Below, one piece after another: positions 1 through 10,529 of a stretch of DNA of 64,000 nucleotides. The position numbers and the translations under genes were made by a program. The DNA is from Plantago ovata (taxonomy: Eukaryota > Streptophyta > Magnoliopsida > Lamiales > Plantaginaceae): NCBI GenBank assembly GCA_028274465.1, contig CM051456.1:117506880-117570879 (forward strand). The letters run 5' to 3'. Below the pieces are notes generated by a model. It worked only from the letters and a program-made list of their open reading frames with translations. It made no database searches and was not told the origin of the DNA. The first letter of the stretch is position 1. The number at the start of each line of letters is the position of its first letter.

Positions 1-1180
1 TCATTTTAGTTCGTTTCTATAAATTGTTTACGTTTGTTTTTTTAAATAAATATTTACCTCATAATTTTATTGTGGATCATGCCACTAAATCAAACACCAC
101 ACACATTATAATTTCTTGAAAATTATTTCAAAATCAAACGTAAACAATTTAATGAAACGGACGAGGAGATAAATTTATATGAGTCGACTAGGACGAGAAT
201 GCAATGAATCATGTTACACGTGTTAACGTATTAGGGGGTTTGATGGAATTTTCATTAGGCGTGAAATCTAGTTCAAGTAAACATAAAGTAATGACTATTG
301 AGTACCAAATGTTAGGCATACTCATTCCTTCTTTACAAGTGTATGCATATAGCCATACACATAACACATACTCAAATTAATTTAAACTGAGTATTACTAA
401 TTAATTAACTTAAACTGTATGGTTTGTTTCTATTGTTTGATATGAGGTAGAGCACGTGTGGATGTCACATGGAGACAGTCAAAAGGTTGTAATTGAATCC
501 AATATGTTTTGTTTTTTTTTCTTGTGTGTATGGGTGATTATAATTACTAGTGGTACTAGGGTAGATAACTAAACTAAGATTAGATTAGTCATTAGTAGAT
601 AAAAATAAGATTAGAGTTGGAATCCAAAGGAACGTGAAATGTGCAACTTGGTCCGGCAGGGTCGGCCTTGATCCGGAACCCAAGCCACACTAACCAACAC
701 CAACCCAGTGCATGAATCGACACCTCTGGATCAGCTCCTTCTCCTTCAATTAAGCTTTTCGTCTCTGCACTTTTGCATTTTCCAATTCTCTCTCTCACTT
801 GTTTTGAGTTGTTTGTTTCAACACAATTACTATTACATCCCTCCAATTTTTCCACGTCTTCAAATAGCACCCCACATCATATACTAATTCACACCAACCT
901 GCTCGAAAGTTAATTCGAGCTGTGTCCAAGGTAAGTTCATAGATGGATTTAATCCCACCTAAGTAAGATTCATATTACAATACAGTATAAACGAAGTCGT
1001 GAACATGTTCCATCCATCACCACATTAATCATTTCCTGGTAAGATATGCAACAACTTACTTTCAAATTAAGACGTTAATAAGATAATATTAGGCCAGAAA
1101 TAATTGTTCCGGAGAAATAGAGTTACCTCATAAGTTATTAAATTATTAGACAAATAATTTGAAAAGAATTGCGCTATTTA
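1..1180. other. Intergenic, no gene recognised
   Basis: AT-rich sequence. A 92-codon minus-strand open frame at 592-870 has no recognisable domain and biased composition, and I do not believe it codes. A donor-like AAG|GTAAGT at about 928-936 on the plus strand could belong to a non-coding transcript but has no partner I can identify. Confidence 0.5.
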
Positions 1181-1408
1181 GGCCATCTACAGCAGTTAGA
1201 ACCCAACAGAACCCAAAATACACTATCTCTCCTGACACATCAGCTTTCTACTCAACAAAACTCAAACACCATCAACCCTCTGCAACAGTTAGAACCCAAC
1301 AAAACCCACAATTTAAACCCAAAAAAGCAACAGAACCCAACAGAACCGGTTCTGTAGAACAGAATGGGTTCTGTCATTAAACCCAACAGAACACTTCTGG
1401 AGATTGCC
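1181..1408. mobile_element. Tourist-like MITE (228 bp)
   Basis: The left end GGCCATCTACAG and the inverted right end GGCAATCTCCAG match at 10 of 12 positions. The element is flanked on both sides by TTA (1178-1180 and 1409-1411), the 3-bp target duplication typical of PIF/Harbinger-derived Tourist elements. The interior repeats the phrase CAGTTAGAACCCAACA and contains the palindrome AGAACCGGTTCT. Open frames crossing it (1159-1380, 1252-1464) are products of this repeat, not genes. There is no transposase, so it is non-autonomous. Confidence 0.75.
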
Positions 1409-2850
1409 TTAGCATCCATGTTGAATGAAGGATGAATTATGTATGTTGAACTATTTCCCATCAATTCGGATTGAAATATTTCCCATCAATTCGAAAGGAC
1501 TCAATAACTAGTGGTGTTATACGAGTTGAGTCGGATAGCATAACTTAACTGGCTCGAGTTCGATTACGAAACGGTTAAAATTCAGGCTCGAGCTCAAGTT
1601 ATATTATTAATATTTTAGCTCGGCTCGTTTGGCTTGAACAAGTTTGAATTCTACCAAACTCGAGTCGAGTCCAAGATATCAAAATTCAAAATTACACATT
1701 AAATTAATATTCAAATCATAAATCCATCAAAGGTTAAAAAAAAACAAACATAGACAATATAAGTTTAATGCTAACATCCTTACGAGCCTTAATAAATATG
1801 TCCAAGTGAGTCATACTCAGCTCATTAGTGGAACATACTCAACTCGTCAGTGAAACAAATATAATTAGCCTTGAACTTAACTTAAATACCTTATCGAGCG
1901 AGTCAAATTTTCAGTAACAGCTCCAATGACCCACTCTAGCTAATAAAACCTGTATGTAATTTTAAATGCAGGTAAGAGCCCATTTCTTAACTCGTTAATT
2001 TTTCACTGTGCTCGTAAATAGTACGTAAATTAAACAACAATCGTTTTGGAGCCCGGGTAGCATGATTATAGACAACAGGCACAAAAAATATGAGGAATCG
2101 AGAAATACGAGAAAACAGAAGCATGCTCGATCGAAACCCATAAGAGTACATATACTACTAATAATCCAAAAATTGTACACAGTGCAATTACGAAGTCAAA
2201 GAAATTAATACTAGTATCAATATATGGATTTTTAAAAGAAAGGAGTAGACAAATAATTAATTCACGAGTAGATCTGTCATAATTAATATCCCTTTCACTT
2301 ACGCAACGAGAAGCCACGTCCACGCGAACCAACGTGCAACATTTTCATATGCTCCAAATTGATATATAATCCGTCTTTTTAATTACTACTCCAACGAGTA
2401 GCTAGTATTTGGGTTCATTCAGATTAAATTTAAATTCATATCGTCTCAATTAACTTAACATAAATATAAAAGCTCATCACATTGAAAATATTTACAGTTC
2501 GACTAGAATCTCTCTAGGCCACAAAACTGGGAGATAGGTGCCTAGGTCATCATATCTTTAAGATAATTAAAGTGTGCAAGGTATAATTTTATAAGTAATT
2601 GAGGAGAAGAAATAATTTTATAAGTAATTGATCGAGTAGAGTGAAGAAATAATTTTATGAGTTTTACATTATATTTGTAAACAAAATTGTAAATGGACAA
2701 GACTTGAGCTAGCATAGATGATACTATTAAACCTGAGAATTATCATAGTTATAATTTTGAGATTTTATTTCTAATTGAGTATTAAGATTATGGTGACCTG
2801 TTCTCTAGTAAGTCTGATGCCATGATAATCTCTAATTTAACATCACATTT
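1409..2850. other. Intergenic, degenerate repeats
   Basis: No gene seen. From about 1510 to 1690 the sequence is rich in GAGTCGAG, CTCGAG and GAGCTC in both orientations, like the subterminal repeats of a non-autonomous DNA transposon, but I cannot define its ends. At 2575-2660 there is a short imperfect duplication of the phrase AAATAATTTTATAAGTAATTGA. Confidence 0.4.
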
Positions 2851-3215
2851 TTTTTTTAGAATAAAAGAGGGTAATTTATTAATACCCAGACCAAAAGCGC
2901 CTAGAACAGAAACAGAGTAGTAAAAGTATCTCTGTCAACATACAAGTGAAAGAGCAGAGCGCAAAATAACTCTAGAAAAAAATCAAATAGGCAGCTGTAC
3001 AACTCAGCCAGGTTCCATATACTCAAATGGCAGAATATTGATCATGGATGAAAAAACAGTTGATTCCCGCAATCCTTTAATGTTTGCTCTAAAAGGTAAA
3101 AGGTAAAGCTCTATCTCTGGTCTCAAAATTTTCTTATGATGATAATATCTTTTTCTCATCTCAGCTATATAATGTGCCAATATGAACCGAAGGACGAGTA
3201 ACCTATCATTATGAA
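2851..3215 (-). mobile_element. Truncated retroposon tail (LINE/SINE type), minus strand
   Basis: A T-run at about 2849-2859 is followed by an AT-rich block with TTTATTAATA. On the minus strand this reads as a retroposon 3' end with a poly(A) tail. Similar tails occur at 6076, 8736, 33098, 58375 and 59986. The right boundary is uncertain. Confidence 0.35.
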
Positions 3216-3436
3216 TATAAGTTATACAAGCGGCAAAGATACTTTTCTAATCCGCTAAACTTTTATTAATCATCAAAGAGTTCACAATACAAAACAAAGG
3301 TGCATAAGAAATGCACACTAGAACTAAAACATCTCAACCGATACAATCGTAAACTAAAAGGTCACGATCCTATCCGAATGATAAATCAATTTAATGAGAT
3401 AGAATTATATTATATACATTTATCAAAACCTTATAT
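3216..3436 (-). repeat. Direct repeat R, copy 1 (221 bp)
   Basis: Nearly identical (about 2 differences) and equal in length to 5260-5480. It contains the phrase GTGCATAAGAAATGCAC, which resembles the tail region of the SINE at 33098-33312, so R is probably itself an old minus-strand retroposon. The open frames at 3300 and 5344 are the two copies of this repeat and should not be called genes. Confidence 0.8.
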
Positions 3437-4085
3437 TAGTTTTATTCCAACTCTTATGTGCGGTACATGTGATCAGTCAGTTTTCTGCACATATTACAGC
3501 TACTTTTCATACTTTAAGTTTAACTTGGTTGATCTTTGAATTATAACCCCAGATTTAGTTATTCTTAGAGCCATGGTTTAATAGTCTTGTAAAACAAATC
3601 ATCGTAATATGGTTTTCTTTTACAGAGTGCAAGATTGAAACTTGAAATTGTAAAATATGCAACTGGAATAGAACACAAGACAGTAAACTGAACCAGTCCT
3701 TAACTTGAAAATCTTTCCCTTTTAGCGGTTCACACTACTTATGTTTGGTTGAGTTATCTGTTACAATTGCATAAAGCAGGTTTATTTCTTCAATTTTAAG
3801 ATTCTTGCAAGATTGCTGTCTAAATAATGTTTACAAATTGTTGAAGCTTTCTATGTTGTGTTTGTTTATTTTCTGCTTTACTCTAATAGTAAGTCGTAAA
3901 ACTTTTCAACTATTTTAAATTTTGAGACTCAACTCCCCTCGACCATGCAACAAAATCATTGTTAATTTTCTTGTGGCATTAATCATATACAACTCTTATC
4001 ATTATCATTCTCAGCATGAACGCAAAACGTGTTTGTTAGTCTATTCTTGCTCAAGTCACCTCTCTACATTTATATATATCAAAGG

Positions 4086-4260
4086 TCAAGTCAGATGATA
4101 AAGGAGTACTGGTGGGGAAGAAGTCGGTATTATGTTATGCAAATGAAAAGCTAAATGACATTGTCGGGAGTGCATATTACGTGGCACCTGAAAAGTCTTA
4201 CATAGAGCTTATAGTACCGAGGCTGATGTTTGGAGTGTTGGTGTACCTCTGTATATATGT
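4086..4260 (+). pseudogene. CDPK-related kinase (CRK) fragment, broken
   Basis: From 4086 one frame reads through LNDIVGSAYYVAPE, which is the activation loop and APE motif of CDPK-related protein kinases. Straight after it the frame shifts by insertion or deletion, and another frame gives [15 protein letters not shown], the next conserved block (subdomains VIII-IX). The N-lobe, the HRD loop and the C-lobe are not seen nearby, so only one or two exons' worth remains. It lies between the two R repeats and upstream of a Helitron-like end, consistent with a captured gene fragment. It is not functional. Confidence 0.75.
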
Positions 4261-5228
4261 CTGAATGTCCATGTTTGATCATGCAGATCTTTAGCTGTCA
4301 ACTCCTGAGCTGGAGGTTGCATTGAGAAATCCTAAAAAACAGTTATCTGGTAAGGAGAATTTAAAGATACTCATCTCGTCAATTTCTATAAACTAAATGG
4401 AACTATTATTCGTTTACCAGAGGTGGAAAGATCTTCAAAGCAGCTCTACTGGGAACAGAAAACACACTGTGAGTACTGGTATCACTTGCTGTAAGAGTTT
4501 TGCAGAAGAACTCAGCTGGTTGCCTGTGGCTCTTAAGTCCAATATCAGACACAAGTAAAGCCTCCTGGTCTGGAACTATGCAATTGCATGAAAGATGAAA
4601 GAAGAGTGTTTAGTTTTGCATTTTCTTAGTCAAACACAAAACAAATTGCGTCTCTGATTGGATTCAGTTTTCAAGTGCTATTACAGTTTCATATTTGTAA
4701 TGTGTAAAAAGTACATTTGAGAAATATCTATATGCTAAGTGACTACTACAGTATATGATAAGTTCACTGTTTTTCATACTAATGGTGTTTACTGTTTTTG
4801 AAACATTCTTGGTGATTAATTACACAGTTATTATTAACCCCAAGTATATATATAGTCAACCGTTGACTATGATTAATCTACACGTATGCATACAGAGGAA
4901 AGGATAGAATATTCTCAAAAGTTATGTACTTTCATGGTATATTACACCGATGAAAATGCAACACCTCAATAGCAAATTAAGAGACAACATGAGAAGACAA
5001 TATTTCTTTAATTAAAACTGCAGCTGTAGTAGTGTAGTGTATATAATATAAAATCGGTGTTGTTGGGTGAGAAGAAAGTGAAATCGAAGGATAAAGCAGT
5101 TGCAAAAGGTATTCTCTCTTGCGACCCTTCCCTTGGTTAATTACTCATTTATTTAATTATTTTCAAATTTCATTTGCTTACGTTAAAAATAAATATGTGA
5201 ACATTACATATCTATCCATTAAACGTAG

Positions 5229-5260
5229 CACACGCGTAGCGTGTGTCGATAAGTACTAGT
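5229..5260 (+). mobile_element. Helitron-like 3' terminus, plus orientation
   Basis: The hairpin CACACGC-GTA-GCGTGTG (5229-5245) is followed after 10 nt by CTAG and then T (5256-5260). A short hairpin about 10 nt before CTRR-T is the diagnostic 3' end of Helitrons. The body should lie to the left. I could not identify a 5' TC end or a Rep/helicase gene. Confidence 0.6.
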
Positions 5261-5480
5261 ATAAGTTATACAAGCGGCAAAGATACTTTTCTAATCCGCT
5301 AAACTTTTATTAATTATCAAAGAGTTCACAATACAAAACAAAGGTGCATAAGAAATGCACACTAGAACTAAAACATCTGAACCGATACAATCGTAAACTA
5401 AAAGGTCACGATCCTATCCGAATGATAAATCAATTTAATGAGATAGAATTATATTATATACATTTATCAAAACCTTATAT
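5260..5480 (-). repeat. Direct repeat R, copy 2 (221 bp)
   Basis: This is the second copy of the repeat at 3216-3436. It starts at the T immediately after the CTAG of the Helitron-like end. The sequence between the copies (3437-5259) is 1823 bp. Confidence 0.8.
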
Positions 5481-7339
5481 GAAGGTATATATATATACAT
5501 CACACGAGTATCACTACTCACTTAAATTGTCTATTTTTCTCCATAAATGTTAATACAAGCCTACAAATATTTTTTATGGTGGAGTAGTAGATTATGGTTC
5601 GATCCTAATTATCAAAGTGTTCTAGTGTCTTCTTTTGTACTATTAAAAAAAATATTGTTATCATTTTACCTCATATTAATTAAGTTTTATGACAATATCA
5701 TGAGCTAGACCGACTCTGTAACATGATCTTGATCGTGTTAAATTGGTGATAAGAGTACAAATTGATGAAGGGCAAAGATGACAAGATGAGACCGCCGTTG
5801 GAACAAATCAAGTAAGAGTACGTAGATAGGTGATGTTGGACGTGTACAGCAGCAATACTTTATGTAAGCATAATTTTTATTTTGTTTATTTTGTTTGTTT
5901 GGTTTGCATGCTTCCAAAATTTCCAGTCTCTTTTCTCACCAGTAATCGCCAAGTTTGTTGCCATCTCTTTATTGCCATATCAATGCTCAAACTAGTTCTG
6001 TATCAGCTTCTACTGTACCTCTTAATTTCCCACGTCATCAAGGTTATTTTTCCAGATCACATGCTGTAATTTGTTTTTTAACGGCAACAATTTTTTTATT
6101 AAGAAAGAAAAAAAACGAGCATGAGCAATGTCCAAAAAAAGAAGAGTTACAAAAGGGATCGGAGTGTCCATCCAAGACCATATATAACAAAACGACAAAC
6201 CAGAGCCTAGCCACATCACATTATAAACATACTGCATGTAAATGGTGCATGTTTATAGGATTGTTATCATTTTGGGACAATTATATATAGATCTATTCCA
6301 GTGCTATAGTACTATTTTGATTTGAATGAAATGCATGAACTAGGTATTTGACGGTCTAGTAAAGTTAGTTAATTGATTTCGTATCTGTTTAATTTACTTT
6401 TCATGTTCAATCTCAGTTTTGAAGTTCAAGGTTGGGTCATTGGGTTAACAGAAGGGGTCTTCCTAATCCCGCAAAATTATTATATCACAACTTTATTGTG
6501 GGTCCTGCCACTAAACCAACACACTACATTCATTATACAAACTTCCTAAAACTCTGATTCAAAATCAAACATATAGAATCTAAAAAAACGGATTAGTATT
6601 TATTATGTAGTTTGTTTTGAAGAGTTACCAACTCTCTTGTTAAAACCTCATGCCGTTATTTTAGAAGTAATATTAGCTACGTTTGATTAAGTCCTTAGAG
6701 AATGACACCTCGGACCATCAAAATAATTGGCTTATGGCTTAAAACAAATATTAATTTGATATACGACACATCAAGGAGTGTTTGGATTGAATTAATGTAA
6801 AAATAGGAGGTGTGGGGGTATCGAATATTCCCTCTATCCATAACATTTGTAAATTTTTGTCATTTTGGGCGTCCCAATATATTTTATCAATATATTTTAG
6901 TGGGTACAAATATTCCAATAAATTATGAAATCCAATAATGTATAAAACCAAAGTACCAAACCCCACAAGTAATATAACTAATATTTAACTATTCTCTTTA
7001 TTTTTTATGTTCAAAAGTAAATGAAGCAACTAATTAGGGACTGATGAGTAATTAGGGACGGATGAATGTATATATATGGTGTGGAAGAGTGAGGTGATGG
7101 TTGGTTTTTTGGTTATGGTGTAACGTTGTGTTTGTATTTTCTAATAGTATTTTTCATACTTTTTACTTTTTGTATTATTAATACATTGTGGTTTATTAAT
7201 AAATTTTCTTTTGATGTTTCAAGAAAAAAGAAAGAAAGAAAGAGTGAGGTGATTATGATTCGACTTTTTAACGTTGTTATTGGAAATAAATTTATTGAAA
7301 ATTATGAAATTGTGCTGAAGTAATGTGTTTATTTAGATT
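5481..7339. other. Intergenic between two facing Helitron ends
   Basis: No gene recognised. A retroposon tail in minus orientation begins near 6073 (T-run followed by AACGGCAACAATTTTTTTATTAA) and may extend to about 6240. Open frames at 5830, 5955 and 7126 are low-complexity and without recognisable domains. Confidence 0.4.
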
Positions 7340-7370
7340 ACTAGGAACCGCGTCACACGCTACGCGTGTG
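7340..7370 (-). mobile_element. Helitron-like 3' terminus, minus orientation
   Basis: Read on the minus strand, the same 17-nt hairpin CACACGCGTAGCGTGTG (7370-7354) is followed after 9 nt by CTAG and T (7344-7340). It is the same family as the end at 5229-5260 but opposite in orientation. The body should extend rightward from 7341; its far end is not identified. Confidence 0.6.
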
Positions 7371-9490
7371 AAGCGTAATCTTGTAAAACATTATTGTTTT
7401 ATTACATAATATATTGATATAAATGGAGTGAATATATAATCTTCACATAATGACTTCAAACGTAATAAAAAAAATAACTAATTGAGTAATTAAACTTAAT
7501 ATACATGGTGTGCTATAAATGTATATAGTTTTTGTAGTTATGCAATTAATAGCTTTGAATTGAATTATATTAAACATATGAAAATTATTCTTCCGATTAG
7601 TTAATAACCATCAAATACATCTCTAGACTTTGGAAATATTCAATTTCAAAATCTGCAATGTATCTTTTTCGCATGTTAATTGGTATTCTTCATCATTTGA
7701 ATATATTGTCATGTGCTTCATATAAACATTCTAGTTTTATAAAGTAATGTTTTAGTTATTTTTATCGTATGATTTAAGAATAATTAAAGGTCAAAATGAC
7801 CATCAAAAAATTCAACAAAATCAAGTGTTACATTTATTATTGGACGGAGGAAGTATGTCTTTTTTTATAAGAACATATCATGGTTATTTTTAAAATTAAG
7901 TATAATACGTCATACAACTTTATGTTAAAAAATAAAAATTTAAGAAGAGAATAAATAAAAAAGAAAAAAATTAGGTCAATAAGATTCGAACCCAACACCT
8001 TCAACTAAAATAATGATACAAATAATAGAGAAAATCACGCCAACAAGATTCGAACCAAACACATTCAATAAAAATAATGGAGAAAAACCATGCCAACAGG
8101 ATTCGAACCCTGCATCTTTTAATTAACTAATAACACATGTACGGACCAGATTGAAATTGGATAAACAAGATCAACGGATTAAAATTGATTGGTAGGTCAA
8201 TCAATTGGGTAAATCAACCGACTTATTATATTAATTTAAATAATGAAATTGTCCCCGAGAAGAGAAATATTAGGTGGGGAGTGAAATTAATGGAAAAATT
8301 AAATATGTGTGATTTACAAAAAACCAAAGGCTAATTTAAAGACAAACATGAAACATGTAGAAGAAAATAAGTGCAAAAAGGCCAAAATTTAATTTGGAGC
8401 CAAACACTCACCTCCAACCTATTGGTTGGAGGTTCAAGTCAACACGGAAGTAAATGGGGAACCATTATTGATCTTCGCATTGCGGCTTAAAAAACAAAAG
8501 AAGCTAATTTTAAAGACAAACATGAAACATGTAGAAGCGAAAGGCCAAAATCTAATTTGGAGCCAAACACAGCTCGCGACCTAACTTCGCAAGTGCATAG
8601 ACATGGGTTGTTATTCTCACAAAATATCATCCACTTTACCATTGTAGTTGTTCCATAAAACTTTATACATCTTTTTAAAAAGAAGTTACCCTACATATTA
8701 AAAACATTACCTTTTACAATAATATTACAAATTATATATTTTTTTTCTTCTGAAAAGCACAAATTCAATTAAACATAAATAGAGTTTGTTACAGTTCGAA
8801 ACGAGATAAGAGAGTCTTCAGCTAATCTATTACAATAACCAATAGGGCATCAGTCTTCAACAATATTACATATTTCACATCATACTTCATTATCTTTTAA
8901 CAAGTACTTCCTCCATAAACTTTAAAGTTTCCGATTTGATTTTGTTGAGTCTTTTTTTTTTTTTTTTTTTAATTTCTAGATTGGCCTCAAATTAATCATA
9001 ATTTATTATGAAAAATAATTTTAAAAATTGTATTATAAAAATATATAAAGTATACTTTCATTGTGAAAAAGTAAATAAAACAAAATGGAAACCTTTTAGT
9101 TCAGTTCAATTTTATTAAATTGAGTTCGGTTTATATAATTTGAATCCATCTCAAATTTACTTAATTTTTTTTAATGATTGTTACTTATTCTTTTTAAGTC
9201 CATCTTTTTAAATTATTTACATTTTCTTTTAGTAAAATTTTTATCTCTTAACTTTATTATGGTATGATTTTTAATAATAAACCAAATATCATACACATTG
9301 TAGCAACTTATTAGATACCAACCTTCTATTGTTACTACCAATAAACCAAACATCACAGATTGTAACAAACTTCTATGGTTCCTACCAATAAGTCTTTGTT
9401 CTCTTCGTATGAAAACTGATTATTTTAAATTCAGTCCTGATCAGTTCGGATGCATTAAATTCAGTTCATTTCAGCTCAGATTTGACTAAG
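7371..9490. repeat. Gene-free repeat region with short direct repeats
   Basis: Between about 7980 and 8115 a unit containing AAGATTCGAACC or a close variant occurs three times at roughly 60-bp spacing; its complement resembles a Pol III B box. A block of about 75 bp carrying GACAAACATGAAACATGTAG occurs at about 8340-8408 and again at about 8515-8575. A T-run at 8736 begins another retroposon-like tail. A homopolymer T tract lies at about 8953-8970. No gene seen. Confidence 0.5.
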
Positions 9491-9663
9491 GCTCTGTTAT
9501 CTTCGTATGAAATCTCATTATTTTCAGTTCAGTTCAATTCTGTTTAGGTTCATTTAGTTATGTTCAAACTTGCTTAATTATATTTTATACTACAAATAAA
9601 TTTTGTTCAGTTCTGTTCAATTTCATTCAGTTCAATTCAATTATGTTCATACGAAAATAACAG
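9491..9663. mobile_element. MITE of the CTCTGTT family
   Basis: The left end CTCTGTTATCTTCGTATGAA and the right end, whose inverse begins CTGTTATTTTCGTATGAA, form a terminal inverted repeat. The interior is made of short TTCAGTTCA-like repeats in both orientations. It shares ends with 32941-33079 and 34168-34300. A partial left end of the same family lies at about 9393-9440. Confidence 0.65.
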
Positions 9664-10276
9664 TTTGTAAATCAAACAATACACATTATATCAACCTTAT
9701 AAAATTAATGTAAACAAGTATGGCCGATTTTTACACATAAAAAGTTACCACAATGGGGGAGTATAGTAAAGTTTAAAACAGTCCAAAACAACAAATAAAA
9801 AAGGAAATGAAAAAAATATGTGAACGGGAAAAAGACGACCGGCTCCCCGGATCTTTCGCAACCCTGCTAGTAGCAGCAGACAAATTTTCCATCACCGCAG
9901 AGCCAAAAAGTCCTCTCGTCTCCTATGTAATTTACAAATAATAAAAATTACTTTTTCACCACATTGTTTATTCACTATTTCAAAATTTAACCCTTTTTTC
10001 CCATTCAATACTATTTGTTGCTGGTAAAAGAAATGCAAAACACCACAACACCTCTCCCTCTCTCCCTCTGATTCTACGCCGAATGGCAGACTGAACCGCC
10101 TCTCCTTCCCCATTATATTCCTCCACCTGCTTTCCTTTCTCTTCTCCTCCTTACTTTCTCTCACTACTGTTACCTTTTGTTTTACTCTCTCTCTCTCACA
10201 AACACCCTTCCCTTTTAATACCAACGTCACCTTTCCTTCTTCCTCATCAACTCTCTCTACTTTTTTTTAACCATAT

Positions 10277-10449
10277 ATGGGTTCAGTGATTTCATCTCAA
10301 ATGCTGGATAATCAGGTACATAACCACTAAAGACTCCATTTCTTGATATGGGTTTGTTTGTTTGTGTTTGTTCTTCTTGTTAAAGTTTTCCATCTTTGCT
10401 AATGGGTTCTCTTTGTTTTGTTTTGTTTTTTTTTCCATTTTAGGCCTGA
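10277..10449 (+). other. Possible spliced upstream ORF in the AIL leader
   Basis: An ATG at 10277 opens a 13-codon frame ending exactly at a donor (CAG|GTACAT, 10315/10316). An acceptor TTTTAG at 10443 would join it to GCC TGA (10444-10449), giving a 14-codon uORF that ends 80 nt before the AIL start. Unspliced, the frame ends 12 nt into the intron. That this segment lies within the mRNA is inferred from the CT-rich leader before it and the good splice sites. Confidence 0.4.
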
Positions 10450-10529
10450 TTTCAAGCTTGAACAAGATTCTCTCTTCTTTTTTTTACCAGTTTACTACTA
10501 GTGGTATTTATTTATTTATATTGAAGAAA

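Noticed and set aside
3216-5480. Reading R-X-R as a short LTR retrotransposon
   Set aside because: The repeats lack TG...CA ends, there is no primer-binding site or polypurine tract that I can see, and R resembles a SINE tail.
3300-5553. Two nearly identical 69-79-codon frames as a gene pair
   Set aside because: They are the two copies of the 221-bp repeat and follow its boundaries, not gene structure.
7980-8115. tRNA genes suggested by GATTCGAACC words
   Set aside because: Only B-box-like words repeat; no acceptor, D or anticodon arms can be folded around them.
10362-10529. Upstream N-terminal extension of the AIL protein
   Set aside because: The hydrophobic, T-rich translation corresponds to intron and leader; family proteins begin at [14 protein letters not shown].
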